A stretch of 64,000 nucleotides of DNA from CAVXZE01 sp963766175 (GCA_963766175.1 CAVXZE010000017.1:1-64000), one strand, 5' to 3'. Positions 55,041 to 63,578 are shown, counted from the first letter of the stretch. Notes: generated by a model not told the origin, from the letters alone. Numbers and translations: made by a program.

Positions 55041-56258
55041 CTACGGACCAGAAGGTTGCTGCGTGGGGGGGGTGCTCGGCTGCGCGGTCTTCTCCTCCTC
55101 TAGGCGGACCGAGAGGCGCACCTGGTCGGGTGCCACCTTCACGACCGTGAGAGTGGGCGGAAGCTCGAGATTGGCCGGCGTGATCTCGAAGGTGCGCCTT
55201 CCCAGTTTGACGAGCAGGGCATCGATCCGCACCCCCAGGCTGGCACGATTGACCAGGTAGGCGTCGCGGCGACGTCCCTCCAGAGTGACCTCGATCTCGG
55301 GAGGATCGATCTCTTCCAGCACGTATCCGCGGGGGAGGTTGTTCACCAGGACCGGAACCCGGTGGGTCACCGCCGTCACCGAAGAGCCCGGAACGAACAT
55401 CACCCAGAGCAACGCGGCGAGCAATATCGAAAAGGAAGCCTCCTTCCAGACGCCGCGGAACCGTCGCCAAAGCGGCTCCGACTGCTTCTCGGGGCTTGCT
55501 TCCTGCAGAAAACGTCCCAGCTCGTCTGCAAGCTCTTCTGGCCTTTTCAGTGTGCGCAGCACCCCGTGAGAGGCCACGGACACCTTTCCCCGCTCTTCCG
55601 AGACCACGATGCAGAGGGCATCGGTGCGCTCGGCCAGCCCCAGAGCGGCGGCGTGTCGGGTCCCCCCCACTTTGAGCTGGGCGTGATCGCTCGACAAGGG
55701 GAGGTGGACCGCGAAGCGCTCGACCTCGGAGCCTCGCAGGATCGCGGCACCGTCGTGGCCCGGCGAGCTCGTGTCGAACAGACTCAAGAGGATCGGCTCG
55801 CTCAGATGGCCGTTCAGCGAAATTCCTCCATCGACGTGGCGGTCGAGGTCCTCCGCCCCGGGGATGACCAGCAAGGCGCCGGTTCGGGTGGCTGCAAGGT
55901 GGGCAACCGTACGCACGATCAGATCGGTCATTCCCGTCCGCAGGGTCTGCGGACGACGTCGCAGACCCCAGGAGCCGATCTGTTCGAAGAAGCGGCGCAG
56001 GTCCTCCTGGAAGACCACCACCACGACGATGATCAGGACGGCGAAGAAACCCTGCAGGATGCCGGCGGTGACCCTGAGCCCCAGCTGGCGCGCGAATAGG
56101 TACACGACGCCGAGGATTGCGAGACCGGTCAGGGCCACCCGCGCTCGAGTGCGTCGCAGCAGCACCATCGCCGACCACAGGAGCGCGGCGACCATCGCCA
56201 TGTCGGCGATGTCCAGGAATCTCAGGTTGAAGAAGGTTTCACGAATCAAGGGCAGCAT
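55041..56258 (-). CDS. cdaA: Diadenylate cyclase (CdaA-type) fused to a YbbR-like C-terminal domain
   Basis: 405 residues from ATG 56258. Three transmembrane helices (about 20-34, 42-58, 64-83) precede the DAC domain (about 95-235). The DGA motif is at 169-171 (SPGHDGAAIL). The RHR motif is changed to RHA (T200-R201-H202-A203). After a fourth transmembrane helix (about 275-290), residues about 295-390 resemble one YbbR domain (ending in PDQVRLSVRLEE). In Firmicutes CdaA and YbbR/CdaR are separate adjacent genes; here they form one chain. It should make cyclic-di-AMP, subject to the altered motif. It lies 10 bp after mgtE copy 2. Confidence 0.85.
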   Translation of the reverse strand: MLPLIRETFFNLRFLDIADMAMVAALLWSAMVLLRRTRARVALTGLAILGVVYLFARQLGLRVTAGILQGFFAVLIIVVVVVFQEDLRRFFEQIGSWGLRRRPQTLRTGMTDLIVRTVAHLAATRTGALLVIPGAEDLDRHVDGGISLNGHLSEPILLSLFDTSSPGHDGAAILRGSEVERFAVHLPLSSDHAQLKVGGTRHAAALGLAERTDALCIVVSEERGKVSVASHGVLRTLKRPEELADELGRFLQEASPEKQSEPLWRRFRGVWKEASFSILLAALLWVMFVPGSSVTAVTHRVPVLVNNLPRGYVLEEIDPPEIEVTLEGRRRDAYLVNRASLGVRIDALLVKLGRRTFEITPANLELPPTLTVVKVAPDQVRLSVRLEEEKTAQPSTPPTQQPSGP

Positions 56259-56268
56259 CAGCGCGAAC

Positions 56269-57576
56269 TCAGAGCATACCGGAAAGGAGGGTCGCGATGC
56301 CGAGGAAGCTGAAGAATCCGACGACGTCGGTGATGGTGGTGAGGATGATCGAGGAGGACTGGGCCGGGTCCTGGCGGAGGGCGGTGAGCAGCATGGGGAT
56401 GCAGGCACCCGAGAGACCGGCCAGCGTCATGGAGATGACCATCGAGATTCCAATGACGAGCGCGAGGCCCGCCGATCGGCTCCATGCGTAGACCGCCACC
56501 GCCGTGGTGGCCGCCACCGCCAGTCCGTTGGCCGCGCCCACCAGGGTCTCCTTGAGCGAGACGCGCGGCCAATTCCGGACACGCACTTCTCGCAGGGCGA
56601 GCCCGCGAATCGTCACTGCCAGCGCCTGGGCACCCGTGTTTCCCGACTGGCCCGCGACGACCGGGAGCAGCACCGCGAGGGCCGTGTAGGCCGCGATGGT
56701 GTCCTCGAAGAGACCCACTACCGAGGCCGCCAGAAAGGCCGTCAGGAGGTTCACCTGGAGCCAGGGCAGCCGCTTGCGGACCGCAAGCTGAGGTGGCGAC
56801 AGCGCCCGCTCGTCTCTTCCGGCGCCCACCATGGTGAGCGCGTCGATAGTGGCCTCCTCCCGGGCCGCGGTGAGCAGCTCGTCCTGCCGCAGGACGCCGA
56901 GCACGCGCTGGTCGAAGTCCACCACCGGCAGGCTCGCCACGCGGTGGCGCTGGAGCTCCGCCACCACCTCTTCGCGGGGCGATGTGGCCCCCACCTGGGG
57001 CGTGGGGGAGCGCATGATCGCATCGAGCCGGGTGTCCGACGGTGCCAGCACCACTTTCTGCATCGACACCGATCCCAGAAGTCGGCCTTCCGGGTCCACC
57101 ACGAAGACATCCTGGACGCGCCTCCGTCGGAAGGTGCGGAGGCGCCGTACCAGGTCCCGGACCGTGGCGTCGGGGCGGAAGGTGGTGATGCGAGGATCCA
57201 TCAGCCCCCCAGCCGTCTCTCGCGGGTATTCCGCGAGCGCTCGAAGCTCCTGGGCCAGGGACTCGTCGAGAGCCGCGAGGCAGGCGTTCCTCTCCTCGGG
57301 ATCGAGACGCGCGAGGACGTTGGCGGCGCGATTTGGGTCGAAAGCAGTGAGGACGCGGCGGGTGGCCTCGTCATCGAAGGCCGCGACGAGGCGCGCGGCC
57401 CGGTCGGGCGTCAGGCGCCGGAGGACGTCTGCCGTTCGCTGCGCCGGCTGCGCTTCGAGAAGCGTGACGATCTCCGCCACGGGCGCCGTTTCGAGGACTC
57501 GGGCGGCATCGTCGGGGAAGCGATCCAGGGCGAGCTCCGCAAGCGCCCTGCGGGCGATGTTCTGGTTACGCGCCAT
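56269..57576 (-). CDS. mgtE: Magnesium transporter MgtE (copy 2)
   Basis: 435 residues from ATG 57576 (MARNQNIARRALAELALDRF), overlapping the upstream gene by 11 bp. Soluble N-domain, CBS pair (VQDVFVVDPEGRLLGSVSMQ; VASLPVVDFDQRVLGVLRQD), then five helices with PVVAGQSGNTGAQALAVTIR and the C-terminal SSIILTTITDVVGFFSFLG. This copy has the canonical GNTGAQ pore motif; copy 1 has GCSGNQ. It is followed closely by the diadenylate cyclase gene, so Mg2+ uptake and c-di-AMP synthesis may be co-regulated. Confidence 0.92.
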   Translation of the reverse strand: MARNQNIARRALAELALDRFPDDAARVLETAPVAEIVTLLEAQPAQRTADVLRRLTPDRAARLVAAFDDEATRRVLTAFDPNRAANVLARLDPEERNACLAALDESLAQELRALAEYPRETAGGLMDPRITTFRPDATVRDLVRRLRTFRRRRVQDVFVVDPEGRLLGSVSMQKVVLAPSDTRLDAIMRSPTPQVGATSPREEVVAELQRHRVASLPVVDFDQRVLGVLRQDELLTAAREEATIDALTMVGAGRDERALSPPQLAVRKRLPWLQVNLLTAFLAASVVGLFEDTIAAYTALAVLLPVVAGQSGNTGAQALAVTIRGLALREVRVRNWPRVSLKETLVGAANGLAVAATTAVAVYAWSRSAGLALVIGISMVISMTLAGLSGACIPMLLTALRQDPAQSSSIILTTITDVVGFFSFLGIATLLSGML

Positions 57577-58423
57577 CGCGGGACCTCCCGAGCTCCGCGG
57601 GGGGCTGACCTGGCGGCGTAGAAGCCACCATCGCCTCGAGCATGGCGGAGGCGCCCGCGCGGAGGAGGCCGCCGAGCGCACGGGCCGTCGCCCCCTCGTC
57701 GGAGCGGCTCCCTCGTAGCTGCTCCTCAAGGAGCCTCAAGGTCCGGTAGCGGATCGCGCCCAGGTAAAGGCCTTGCTCGTCGACGACTGGGAGCGCGTGG
57801 ACCTCACGCCAGCCCGGATTCGACACGACGGCATGGCGGTCGGCTCGCGCGGGGAGTCGGTGGACCCTCGTCTGCATCAGCGAAGAGATCCGGTCGCCGG
57901 GTCGGGCCATGAGCAGCTCGTGGAGATTGATCACACCGACCAGTATCTGATCCCGGTCGACGATGTAGAGGTTGTAGCGAGCTTTCCCGGCCGCCTCGCG
58001 GACTCGTGCCAGAGCCTCTCGCGCGGTCAGGTCATGTGGGAGGGCGAGCACCTCGGGATCCATCAACGTGCCGGCCGTGCCATCGGGAAAGCGCAGGAGG
58101 GAGGTCAGCGCCCGTGAGCGCCGGCCGGGCAGGGCGGTGAGGATCTGCTCGCGGCGGGATGGGTCCATGCTGCGAAGCGAGAGCGCCGCCATCTCCACCG
58201 GCAGCCTTTCGAGGATCTCGGAGGCCTTCTCCAAAGGGAGCTCCGAGAGCACCGCGCCCGCCAGGGGCGGCGCCATGTGCTGCAAAATACCCCCACCTAC
58301 CTTTGTTTCCGCCCTTCCGATCAGAGCCGCCACGTCTCGGGCGGGCAACCGCTCGGACGCACGGGCGGCATCGAGCGGGTGTGCCTCGAGAAGATCGCCA
58401 GCGAGCCTGGTTTCGATGTCCAT
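57566..58423 (-). CDS. Soluble MgtE_N-CBS protein without a channel
   Basis: 285 residues from ATG 58423 (MDIETRLAGDLLEAHPLDAA). It contains an MgtE-type N-domain (LSELPLEKASEILERLPVEM, LTSLLRFPDGTAGTLMDPEV) and a CBS pair (YNLYIVDRDQILVGVINLHE; VHALPVVDEQGLYLGAIRYR) but no transmembrane helices. It overlaps mgtE copy 2 by 11 bp. It is like the cytoplasmic half of MgtE made as a separate protein, and may gate the adjacent channel or sense Mg2+ or nucleotides in trans. Function is inferred. Confidence 0.8.
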   Translation of the reverse strand: MDIETRLAGDLLEAHPLDAARASERLPARDVAALIGRAETKVGGGILQHMAPPLAGAVLSELPLEKASEILERLPVEMAALSLRSMDPSRREQILTALPGRRSRALTSLLRFPDGTAGTLMDPEVLALPHDLTAREALARVREAAGKARYNLYIVDRDQILVGVINLHELLMARPGDRISSLMQTRVHRLPARADRHAVVSNPGWREVHALPVVDEQGLYLGAIRYRTLRLLEEQLRGSRSDEGATARALGGLLRAGASAMLEAMVASTPPGQPPAELGRSRDGA

Positions 58424-58591
58424 GGGGAATCCCTCTGAGTCGGGAGCAAGAATGCCACCTCCGCTCCGGGACGAGGGAAGCACGCCAGCCATCGGTTCTG
58501 CAAGTCGGCCGCGGACGCTCGTGCGAGATAAGCTTCTCCTGGCCGTCACGGGTTGCCTCGCTGCGCGACCCCTGGCATTAGGGAGGGAGCC

Positions 58592-59422
58592 ATGTCGGAG
58601 ATCTTCGATGTCGAGGCCTGGCGTCAGGTTCTCGTGAATTCACTCACGGAGTTTGGTGCAACCACGGTCGGATTCCTGCCCAGCTTGATCGCGACGCTGG
58701 TGATTCTCGGGGTGGGTTGGCTGGTCTCGCGGCTCGTCGCAGCCGTCTCGGAACGCGTGCTTCTACAGCTGGGTCTGGACCGCGCCGCCGCCCGGCTGGG
58801 GGTCTCCGAGACGCTTCGGGAGGCGGGTGTTTCCGTGTCTGCTTCGCGCATCGTTGCCCGCCTCGTCTTCTGGATCCTGATGCTCACCTTTCTGCTCTCG
58901 GCGGTGGAGACGCTGGGGCTGTCGGCAGTGACCGCGACGATCGACCGGCTGACGGCGTTTCTCCCCAACGTCATCGCAGCCGGGCTCATCTTCGTGCTCG
59001 GACTCCTCCTCGCCCGGCTGGTGCGCAACCTGGTCAGCTCCGGGGCCGCCGCGGCCGAGCTGGCTCAGGCGCCTCGTCTCGGTTCCCTGGCCGAGATCGT
59101 GGTGGCGCTCGTCGTCGGGGTGGTGGCACTCGAACAGCTCGGGATCGAGACCCAGATGGTGGTCACCGTCGTCACGGCGGTGGTGGGGGCCGTCACTGTG
59201 ACGGTGGGGGTGGCGTTCGCCCTCGGCGCGAGGCCTGTGATTACCCACATCATGGCCGGACACTTCCTGCGCCAGAGCCTTCCGACCGGAGGTTCCGTTG
59301 AGGTCGGAGGTCAGCGTGGCGTGGTGGAACGCGTGGGAGCCGTCGACACCCTCGTGCGGGACGAAGAGCACACCTGGAGCATTCCGAACGGGAGGCTGAT
59401 CGAGGAGATCGTGGTCCGTTGA
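58592..59422 (+). CDS. MscS-like small-conductance mechanosensitive channel (copy 2)
   Basis: 276 residues from ATG 58592, preceded by GGGAGGGAG. It is the same length as copy 1 (44592-45422) and shares stretches such as RLVFWILMLTFLLSAVETLG and AVTATIDRL, followed by LPNVIAA. It has TM_helix segments and an MscS-type beta domain (GGSVEVGGQRGVVERVGAVD, then TWSIPNGRL). It is divergent from the MgtE_N-CBS gene. It should act in osmotic release. It has no linked sigma factor, unlike copy 1. Confidence 0.87.
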   Translation: MSEIFDVEAWRQVLVNSLTEFGATTVGFLPSLIATLVILGVGWLVSRLVAAVSERVLLQLGLDRAAARLGVSETLREAGVSVSASRIVARLVFWILMLTFLLSAVETLGLSAVTATIDRLTAFLPNVIAAGLIFVLGLLLARLVRNLVSSGAAAAELAQAPRLGSLAEIVVALVVGVVALEQLGIETQMVVTVVTAVVGAVTVTVGVAFALGARPVITHIMAGHFLRQSLPTGGSVEVGGQRGVVERVGAVDTLVRDEEHTWSIPNGRLIEEIVVR

Positions 59423-59596
59423 ATTCCGGATGGGAGACGGGCTCTTCGCCTGATCCAAACCAGAGCCTTTTCCGCTTTCAGGATCGTCCAGCTTCGCCAG
59501 CTCGACCGCCGCGCTAAGATCGGGTTCCGATTCGGAGCGAGTGCGTCCGCGCAGGGCAAGGGCGCTGCCTTCTGGTCGGCGGTGGGAGCTGATGCG

Positions 59597-61024
59597 ATGT
59601 CGGCAAAAGCCAGACAATACCAGGGCTTTTTCAGGGACGTATCGCGGTATTTCGATCGCGCGGCGCGCTACACGGAATTCGCTCCGGGAATTCTCGGACA
59701 GGTGCGAGCCTGCAACGCGGTCTACCGGATCAAGTTTCCTGTGGAGCGCGACGACGGGGGGGTCGAGGTGGTCGAAGCCTACCGCGTAGAGCATAGTCAC
59801 CACCGGCTCCCCACCAAGGGTGGAATTCGCTTCAGCCCCGACCTCAAGCAGGACGAGGTGATGGCCCTCGCAGCGCTCATGACATACAAGTGTGCTCTCG
59901 TCAACGTGCCCTTCGGCGGAGCCAAGGGCGGGGTCCGAATCGATCCCCACACGGTGAGCGAACGGTTTCGCGAGCGGGTCACTCGGCGCTACACGGCGGA
60001 GCTGATCAAGAAAAACTTCATCGGTCCGTCGATGGACGTTCCCGCGCCAGACTACGGGACGGGCGAGCGGGAGATGACCTGGATCGTCGACACCTTTCAG
60101 GCGCTCAACCCGACGCAGCTCGATTCGTACGCTTGCGTTACCGGCAAGCCGATCTCCCTGCACGGCCTTCCGGGCCGCCGTGAAGCTACCGGTCTTGGCG
60201 TCTACTACGGGATCCAGCAGGCGATGGCAATCGCCGAGGACATGAAGCCCCTCGGCCTCGCGCCGGGTCTGGCGGGAAAGCGGGTCGTGGTGCAGGGACT
60301 CGGAAACGTCGGCTACCACGCTGCCCACTTCGCCCAGGTCGAGGGCGGCGCGGTGATCGTCGGGATCGCGGAGCTCGAAGGAGGGATCCACGATCCCAAT
60401 GGTCTGGACGTCGACGCCGTCCTTCAGCACCGCCTTGAGACCGGGTCCATCCTCGACTTTCCGGGCGCCCGGAAAATTGAAAACTCGGCCGAGGTGCTCG
60501 AGATCGAGTGCGACGTACTGATCCCGGCGGCGCTGGAGCACCAGATCACCGCTGAGAACGCGCCCCGCATTCAGGCCCGGATCGTCGCCGAGGGGGCCAA
60601 CGGCCCGGTGGACTGCGACGGCGAGAAGATCCTTCTCGACCGCGGCATCTTCGTGATTCCGGACATCTTTCTCAACTCTGGTGGCGTCACCGCGTCGTAC
60701 TTCGAGTGGGTCAAGAACCTCTCGCACATCAGCTTCGCCCGAATGACCAAGCGACAGCAGGAGATCTCCAACCGGCGTTTGGTGGAGATGATGGAAGAGG
60801 TCCCCTGGCGAAGGTTCTCGCCCTCCGAGCGGGAACGGCTCATCGAAGGACCGCGCGAGATCGACTTCGTCTACACGGCGCTGGAGGAGACGATTGCGAT
60901 CGCCTACGAGCAGATTCGGAACGTCTGGAAGGAGCGCGCACTTCCCGACCTGCGGACGGCTGCCTTCCTGCTGGCGATCGAACGGGTTGGCAACTGCTAC
61001 CTCTCCCAGGGAATCTTCCCGTAG
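59597..61024 (+). CDS. gdhA: Glu/Leu/Phe/Val dehydrogenase (glutamate dehydrogenase)
   Basis: 475 residues from ATG 59597 (a GTG at 59582 is also possible). The catalytic lysines K98 (MTYKCALVN) and K110 (PFGGAKGGVRIDP) and the aspartate of MDVPAPDYGT are present. The NAD(P) domain has VVQGLGNVGYHAAHFAQVEG. It interconverts glutamate and 2-oxoglutarate plus ammonia. The enzyme matches the class of about 420-480 residues; the C-terminal tail (about 400-475) is extended with an extra helical segment. No regulator is adjacent. Confidence 0.92.
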   Translation: MSAKARQYQGFFRDVSRYFDRAARYTEFAPGILGQVRACNAVYRIKFPVERDDGGVEVVEAYRVEHSHHRLPTKGGIRFSPDLKQDEVMALAALMTYKCALVNVPFGGAKGGVRIDPHTVSERFRERVTRRYTAELIKKNFIGPSMDVPAPDYGTGEREMTWIVDTFQALNPTQLDSYACVTGKPISLHGLPGRREATGLGVYYGIQQAMAIAEDMKPLGLAPGLAGKRVVVQGLGNVGYHAAHFAQVEGGAVIVGIAELEGGIHDPNGLDVDAVLQHRLETGSILDFPGARKIENSAEVLEIECDVLIPAALEHQITAENAPRIQARIVAEGANGPVDCDGEKILLDRGIFVIPDIFLNSGGVTASYFEWVKNLSHISFARMTKRQQEISNRRLVEMMEEVPWRRFSPSERERLIEGPREIDFVYTALEETIAIAYEQIRNVWKERALPDLRTAAFLLAIERVGNCYLSQGIFP

Positions 61025-61185
61025 GCCGGGATTCGCGCGTTCAGCAGGTGGATCCCTTTTCGACGTCGATGGAGCGTTGCGCAGCGGTACCCCGAGCGGA
61101 CCGCGCGGCCTCGTTTGGAGCTGAGGACGAAAAAGGTAAACGATGGCGGGGAGTTCCGAGTATTTGACTGGGACACCGTGCGAAA

Positions 61186-61221
61186 ACTTACATTTTTTAG
61201 ATCGATATGATAGACGTAAGT
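61186..61221 (+). promoter_or_regulatory. Inverted repeat and promoter region of vapBC-3
   Basis: ACTTAC (61186-61191) and GTAAGT (61216-61221) are a perfect 6-bp inverted repeat in AT-rich DNA, ending one base before the GTG start. A TTGACT (-35-like) lies at 61164-61169 and TACATT (-10-like) at 61189, spacing 19. This fits autorepression by the AbrB-type antitoxin. Confidence 0.45.
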
Positions 61222-61222
61222 C

Positions 61223-61432
61223 GTGAACACGGTCACCCTGTCGAGCAAGTACCAGCTGGTCATCCCGCGTGACGTCCGGAAACGCCTCGATCTGGAGCCC
61301 GGGGCGAAGCTCACCGTGATCGAGAAGGGCGGCATCCTCTACCTCGTTCCCGAGCGGCCTCTGGCCGAGCTGCGGGGTGTCGCTCGCGGGACGCGGCGCA
61401 AGGGCCTTCGAGACAAGAAGGACCGTCTTTGA
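61223..61432 (+). CDS. vapB: AbrB-type antitoxin (VapB, module 3)
   Basis: 69 residues from GTG 61223. The SpoVT-AbrB swapped-hairpin domain is clear (VTLSSKYQLVIPRDVRKRLD, LEPGAKLTVIEKGGILYLVP); the C-terminal basic stretch (RGTRRKGLRDKKDRL) is the toxin-binding part. Its stop overlaps the TTG of vapC (TTGA). It should bind the upstream inverted repeat and neutralise the toxin. Confidence 0.86.
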   Translation: MNTVTLSSKYQLVIPRDVRKRLDLEPGAKLTVIEKGGILYLVPERPLAELRGVARGTRRKGLRDKKDRL

Positions 61433-61797
61433 TCCTGGTGGACTCGAGCGGCTGGATCGAATACCTCGCAGCCCGTCCCAAGGCAGACGAGTTCGCGCGC
61501 TACATCCAAGGCGACGAGCCGCTCGTGACGAGCGCGATCCAGGTCTACGAGATCTACAAGGTCGTCCGCCGTGACATCAGTGAGGAGCATGCGATCGAGT
61601 CCGTCTCGGCGCTGCGCGCCACCACGGTGGTGCCGCTCGATGAGAGCCTGGCTCTCGAGGCCGCGGACATCTCCCTCGAGCATGGACTCGCGATTGCCGA
61701 TGCCATCATCTTGGCGACGGCGGCGAGGTATCGCGCTGACATCATCACGGCGGACGCCGACTTCGAAGGGCTTCCGGGAGTGACGCTGATCCGCTGA
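61429..61797 (+). CDS. vapC: PIN-domain toxin VapC (module 3)
   Basis: 122 residues starting with TTG 61429 inside the antitoxin's end. The PIN acidic residues are D5 in MILVDSSGWIEYL, E in VYEIYKVV, D in LAIADAIILATA and D in IITADADFEG. The expected activity is metal-dependent RNA cleavage. This module is intact, unrelated in sequence to modules 1 and 2, and far from the accessory segment, so it is an independent acquisition. Confidence 0.87.
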   Translation: MILVDSSGWIEYLAARPKADEFARYIQGDEPLVTSAIQVYEIYKVVRRDISEEHAIESVSALRATTVVPLDESLALEAADISLEHGLAIADAIILATAARYRADIITADADFEGLPGVTLIR

Positions 61798-62004
61798 GCG
61801 ATTCGGCCGCTCGAGTTCCTCGAAGCCGAGCGTTCGGAGTCAATGGCACGCCGGGATTTCCGCGAGACGGCGGCGCGCTCCGTGTGAAAAGCGCGGGGCC
61901 GAGTCTATTCGCAGCCAGGTCGACCGGGCGCCCGCTGCGTGCCCAAACGGGCACGCAGCGGGCAGCGTCGCATTGATCCATCCCGAGAGCTTCAACTGGC
62001 TCCG

Positions 62005-62277
62005 CTAGGCCCGCGAGATCGTCCAGAAACCGATCGCGATGAACCCGACCCCGGCGATCCAAGACAAGACCTTGGGGGTCACGTACTGGGAAATGATGAT
62101 TCCGCCGAGCACGCCGAGTGCCGAGGTGAGTACAAGGGCGGACGCGGAAGCAGCGAAGACGGTGAGCCTCGGATTCTCTGCATCGGCTGCGTACAGCAGC
62201 GTCGCGAGTTGTGTCTTGTCGCCTAGCTCCGCTATGAAGATCGTTGCAAACACCGTGGCAAAGACCCTGAGATCCAT
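62005..62277 (-). CDS. GDT1/TMEM165 (UPF0016) family protein, half-length
   Basis: 90 residues from ATG 62277 (MDLRVFATVFATIFIAELGD). The family signature E-x-G-D-K-T appears once (AELGDKTQLATLL), followed by two further helices. Many members have two such repeats (~190 residues); this is a single-repeat form, known in bacteria, which would have to dimerise. These proteins export Mn2+ (or Ca2+/H+). A longer upstream frame is open but is not family-like. No clear riboswitch could be drawn upstream. Confidence 0.85.
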   Translation of the reverse strand: MDLRVFATVFATIFIAELGDKTQLATLLYAADAENPRLTVFAASASALVLTSALGVLGGIIISQYVTPKVLSWIAGVGFIAIGFWTISRA

Positions 62278-62549
62278 TTCACACCTCGCGTGTTGGAAAC
62301 AGCGCTTCCCCGGCTCGGGCGCTTTGAGCACCGCTTGACGAGGACGCCATTTCGAGAGGTTCGTTGTCCAGAGCAGAGACGGTATCACCGAGATCAGTCG
62401 ACGGAACCGGCGTGGACGCCCGCATTCCCCGGTGTCACCGCGACACATACCATTGATGGTCTTCAGGAGATTCCGACGCGGAGCCGCTGCAGCAGCGACG
62501 TGTTCGAATTCGCTCATCGGAAACGCGAGTCGCGACATCCAGGATCGGC
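62278..62549. other. Intergenic region upstream of the GDT1-type gene
   Basis: About 270 bp with no gene I recognise. A Mn2+ yybP-ykoY riboswitch is known upstream of some members of this family; I looked but could not assign its conserved loops. Confidence 0.35.
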
Positions 62550-62587
62550 GTCGCGCTGAGGCGCGACCCGCCCCGAGGCGGTTTTTT
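62550..62587 (+). terminator. Tandem hairpins with T6 run (orphan rho-independent terminator)
   Basis: A 7-bp perfect hairpin (GTCGCGC-TGAG-GCGCGAC, 62550-62567) is directly followed by a 5-bp hairpin (CCGCC-CCGA-GGCGG, 62568-62581) and TTTTTT (62582-62587). On the plus strand the nearest gene ends 750 bp upstream, so what is terminated here is unclear; an unannotated small RNA is possible. Confidence 0.65.
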
Positions 62588-62777
62588 CGAGGGCTTAGGG
62601 GTTTCTTCGCCGGCAGGACTCACGCTTCTGAAAAGCGAGTTGCAAATACGAGCTTTAACTCACATAATATCTACAACAAACTGAATTGCAGGGAGAATTC
62701 TTGATTCATTTTCACCGCGGATGCCCGCGTGTACCCGCTACGGGAGGGATTCGCCTGGGTGCGGGCAAGGTAGTCGA

Positions 62778-63578
62778 ATGAACCCGGAGACGCTCGAGCT
62801 CCTCGCCTGCCCTGGCTGCCGCGGCGCCTTACAGCTACGGGGCCAAGTATCTGGAAGCATCGAATCTGGAAGCCTGCGCTGCACCACGTGTTCCAGGGAG
62901 TTTCCGATCGAGGAGGGCATCCCCCGCTTCATTCGGTACGGTGAGCTGACCGGTCTGAACCGTCGCTTCGCGCGATTGTACGACTGGTTCTCGTATGTCT
63001 ACGTTCCGGTTTCGAAGATCGCCTATGGATTCATCGGAGGGGAAGAGAGGTGCCGGCGCGAAGTGCTGGACCGGCTGGACCCGAACGAGGGCAGAGTGCT
63101 CGAAGTCTCGATCGGACCTGGCGTCAACCTCCCATACTTGATCGGTGCGCCGGGCATGGGCGAAGTCTACGGGCTGGACATCTCGCTCGGCCAGATTCGG
63201 CGCTGCCGTAGTCTGTGTCGCAAGCGCGACTGGTCCGTGGATCTCTTTCTCGGCAATGCCGAAGAGCTGCCCTTCGAAGACGAAAGCTTCGCCACCGTGT
63301 TTCACATTGGCGGGATCAACTTCTTCAACGACAAGAAGAAGGCGATCGAGGAGATGATCCGTGTCGCGAAGCCCGCGGCGAAGATCGTCATCGTGGACGA
63401 GAGGGAGAGGGGAGCCCGGCTCTACGCGGCTACTATTCCCGGCTTCAGGCGTATCTTCAAAGGCGAGCGCGAGGCGGTCTCCGCACCAGTAGAGTTCGTG
63501 CCCCCGGAGATGGCCGACGTCCGGGTCAACGACGTCTGGCGCGGATGGGGCTACTGCCTGGAATTCCGCAAGCCGTAG
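62778..63578 (+). CDS. SAM-dependent methyltransferase with Trm112-like zinc domain
   Basis: 266 residues from ATG 62778. Residues about 1-55 are Trm112-like, with two Cys pairs (LLACPGCRGAL and LRCTTCSREFPIEEGIPRFI). The methyltransferase domain has SAM motif I VLEVSIGPGVNLPYL, VYGLDISLGQIRRCR and GNAEELPFEDESFATVFHIG. Such fusions methylate small molecules, quinones or lipids; the substrate is unknown. The 5' region (62640-62715) is strongly AT-rich and is the likely promoter. Confidence 0.86.
   Translation: MNPETLELLACPGCRGALQLRGQVSGSIESGSLRCTTCSREFPIEEGIPRFIRYGELTGLNRRFARLYDWFSYVYVPVSKIAYGFIGGEERCRREVLDRLDPNEGRVLEVSIGPGVNLPYLIGAPGMGEVYGLDISLGQIRRCRSLCRKRDWSVDLFLGNAEELPFEDESFATVFHIGGINFFNDKKKAIEEMIRVAKPAAKIVIVDERERGARLYAATIPGFRRIFKGEREAVSAPVEFVPPEMADVRVNDVWRGWGYCLEFRKP

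Noticed and set aside
55771..57621. Long plus-strand frame (616 codons) opposite cdaA and mgtE
   Set aside because: It is an antisense shadow of two well-recognised genes with high GC third positions.
62278..62540. yybP-ykoY manganese riboswitch upstream of the GDT1-type gene
   Set aside because: The family is often controlled this way, but I could not identify the conserved loop sequences or a paired stem. A covariance search would decide.
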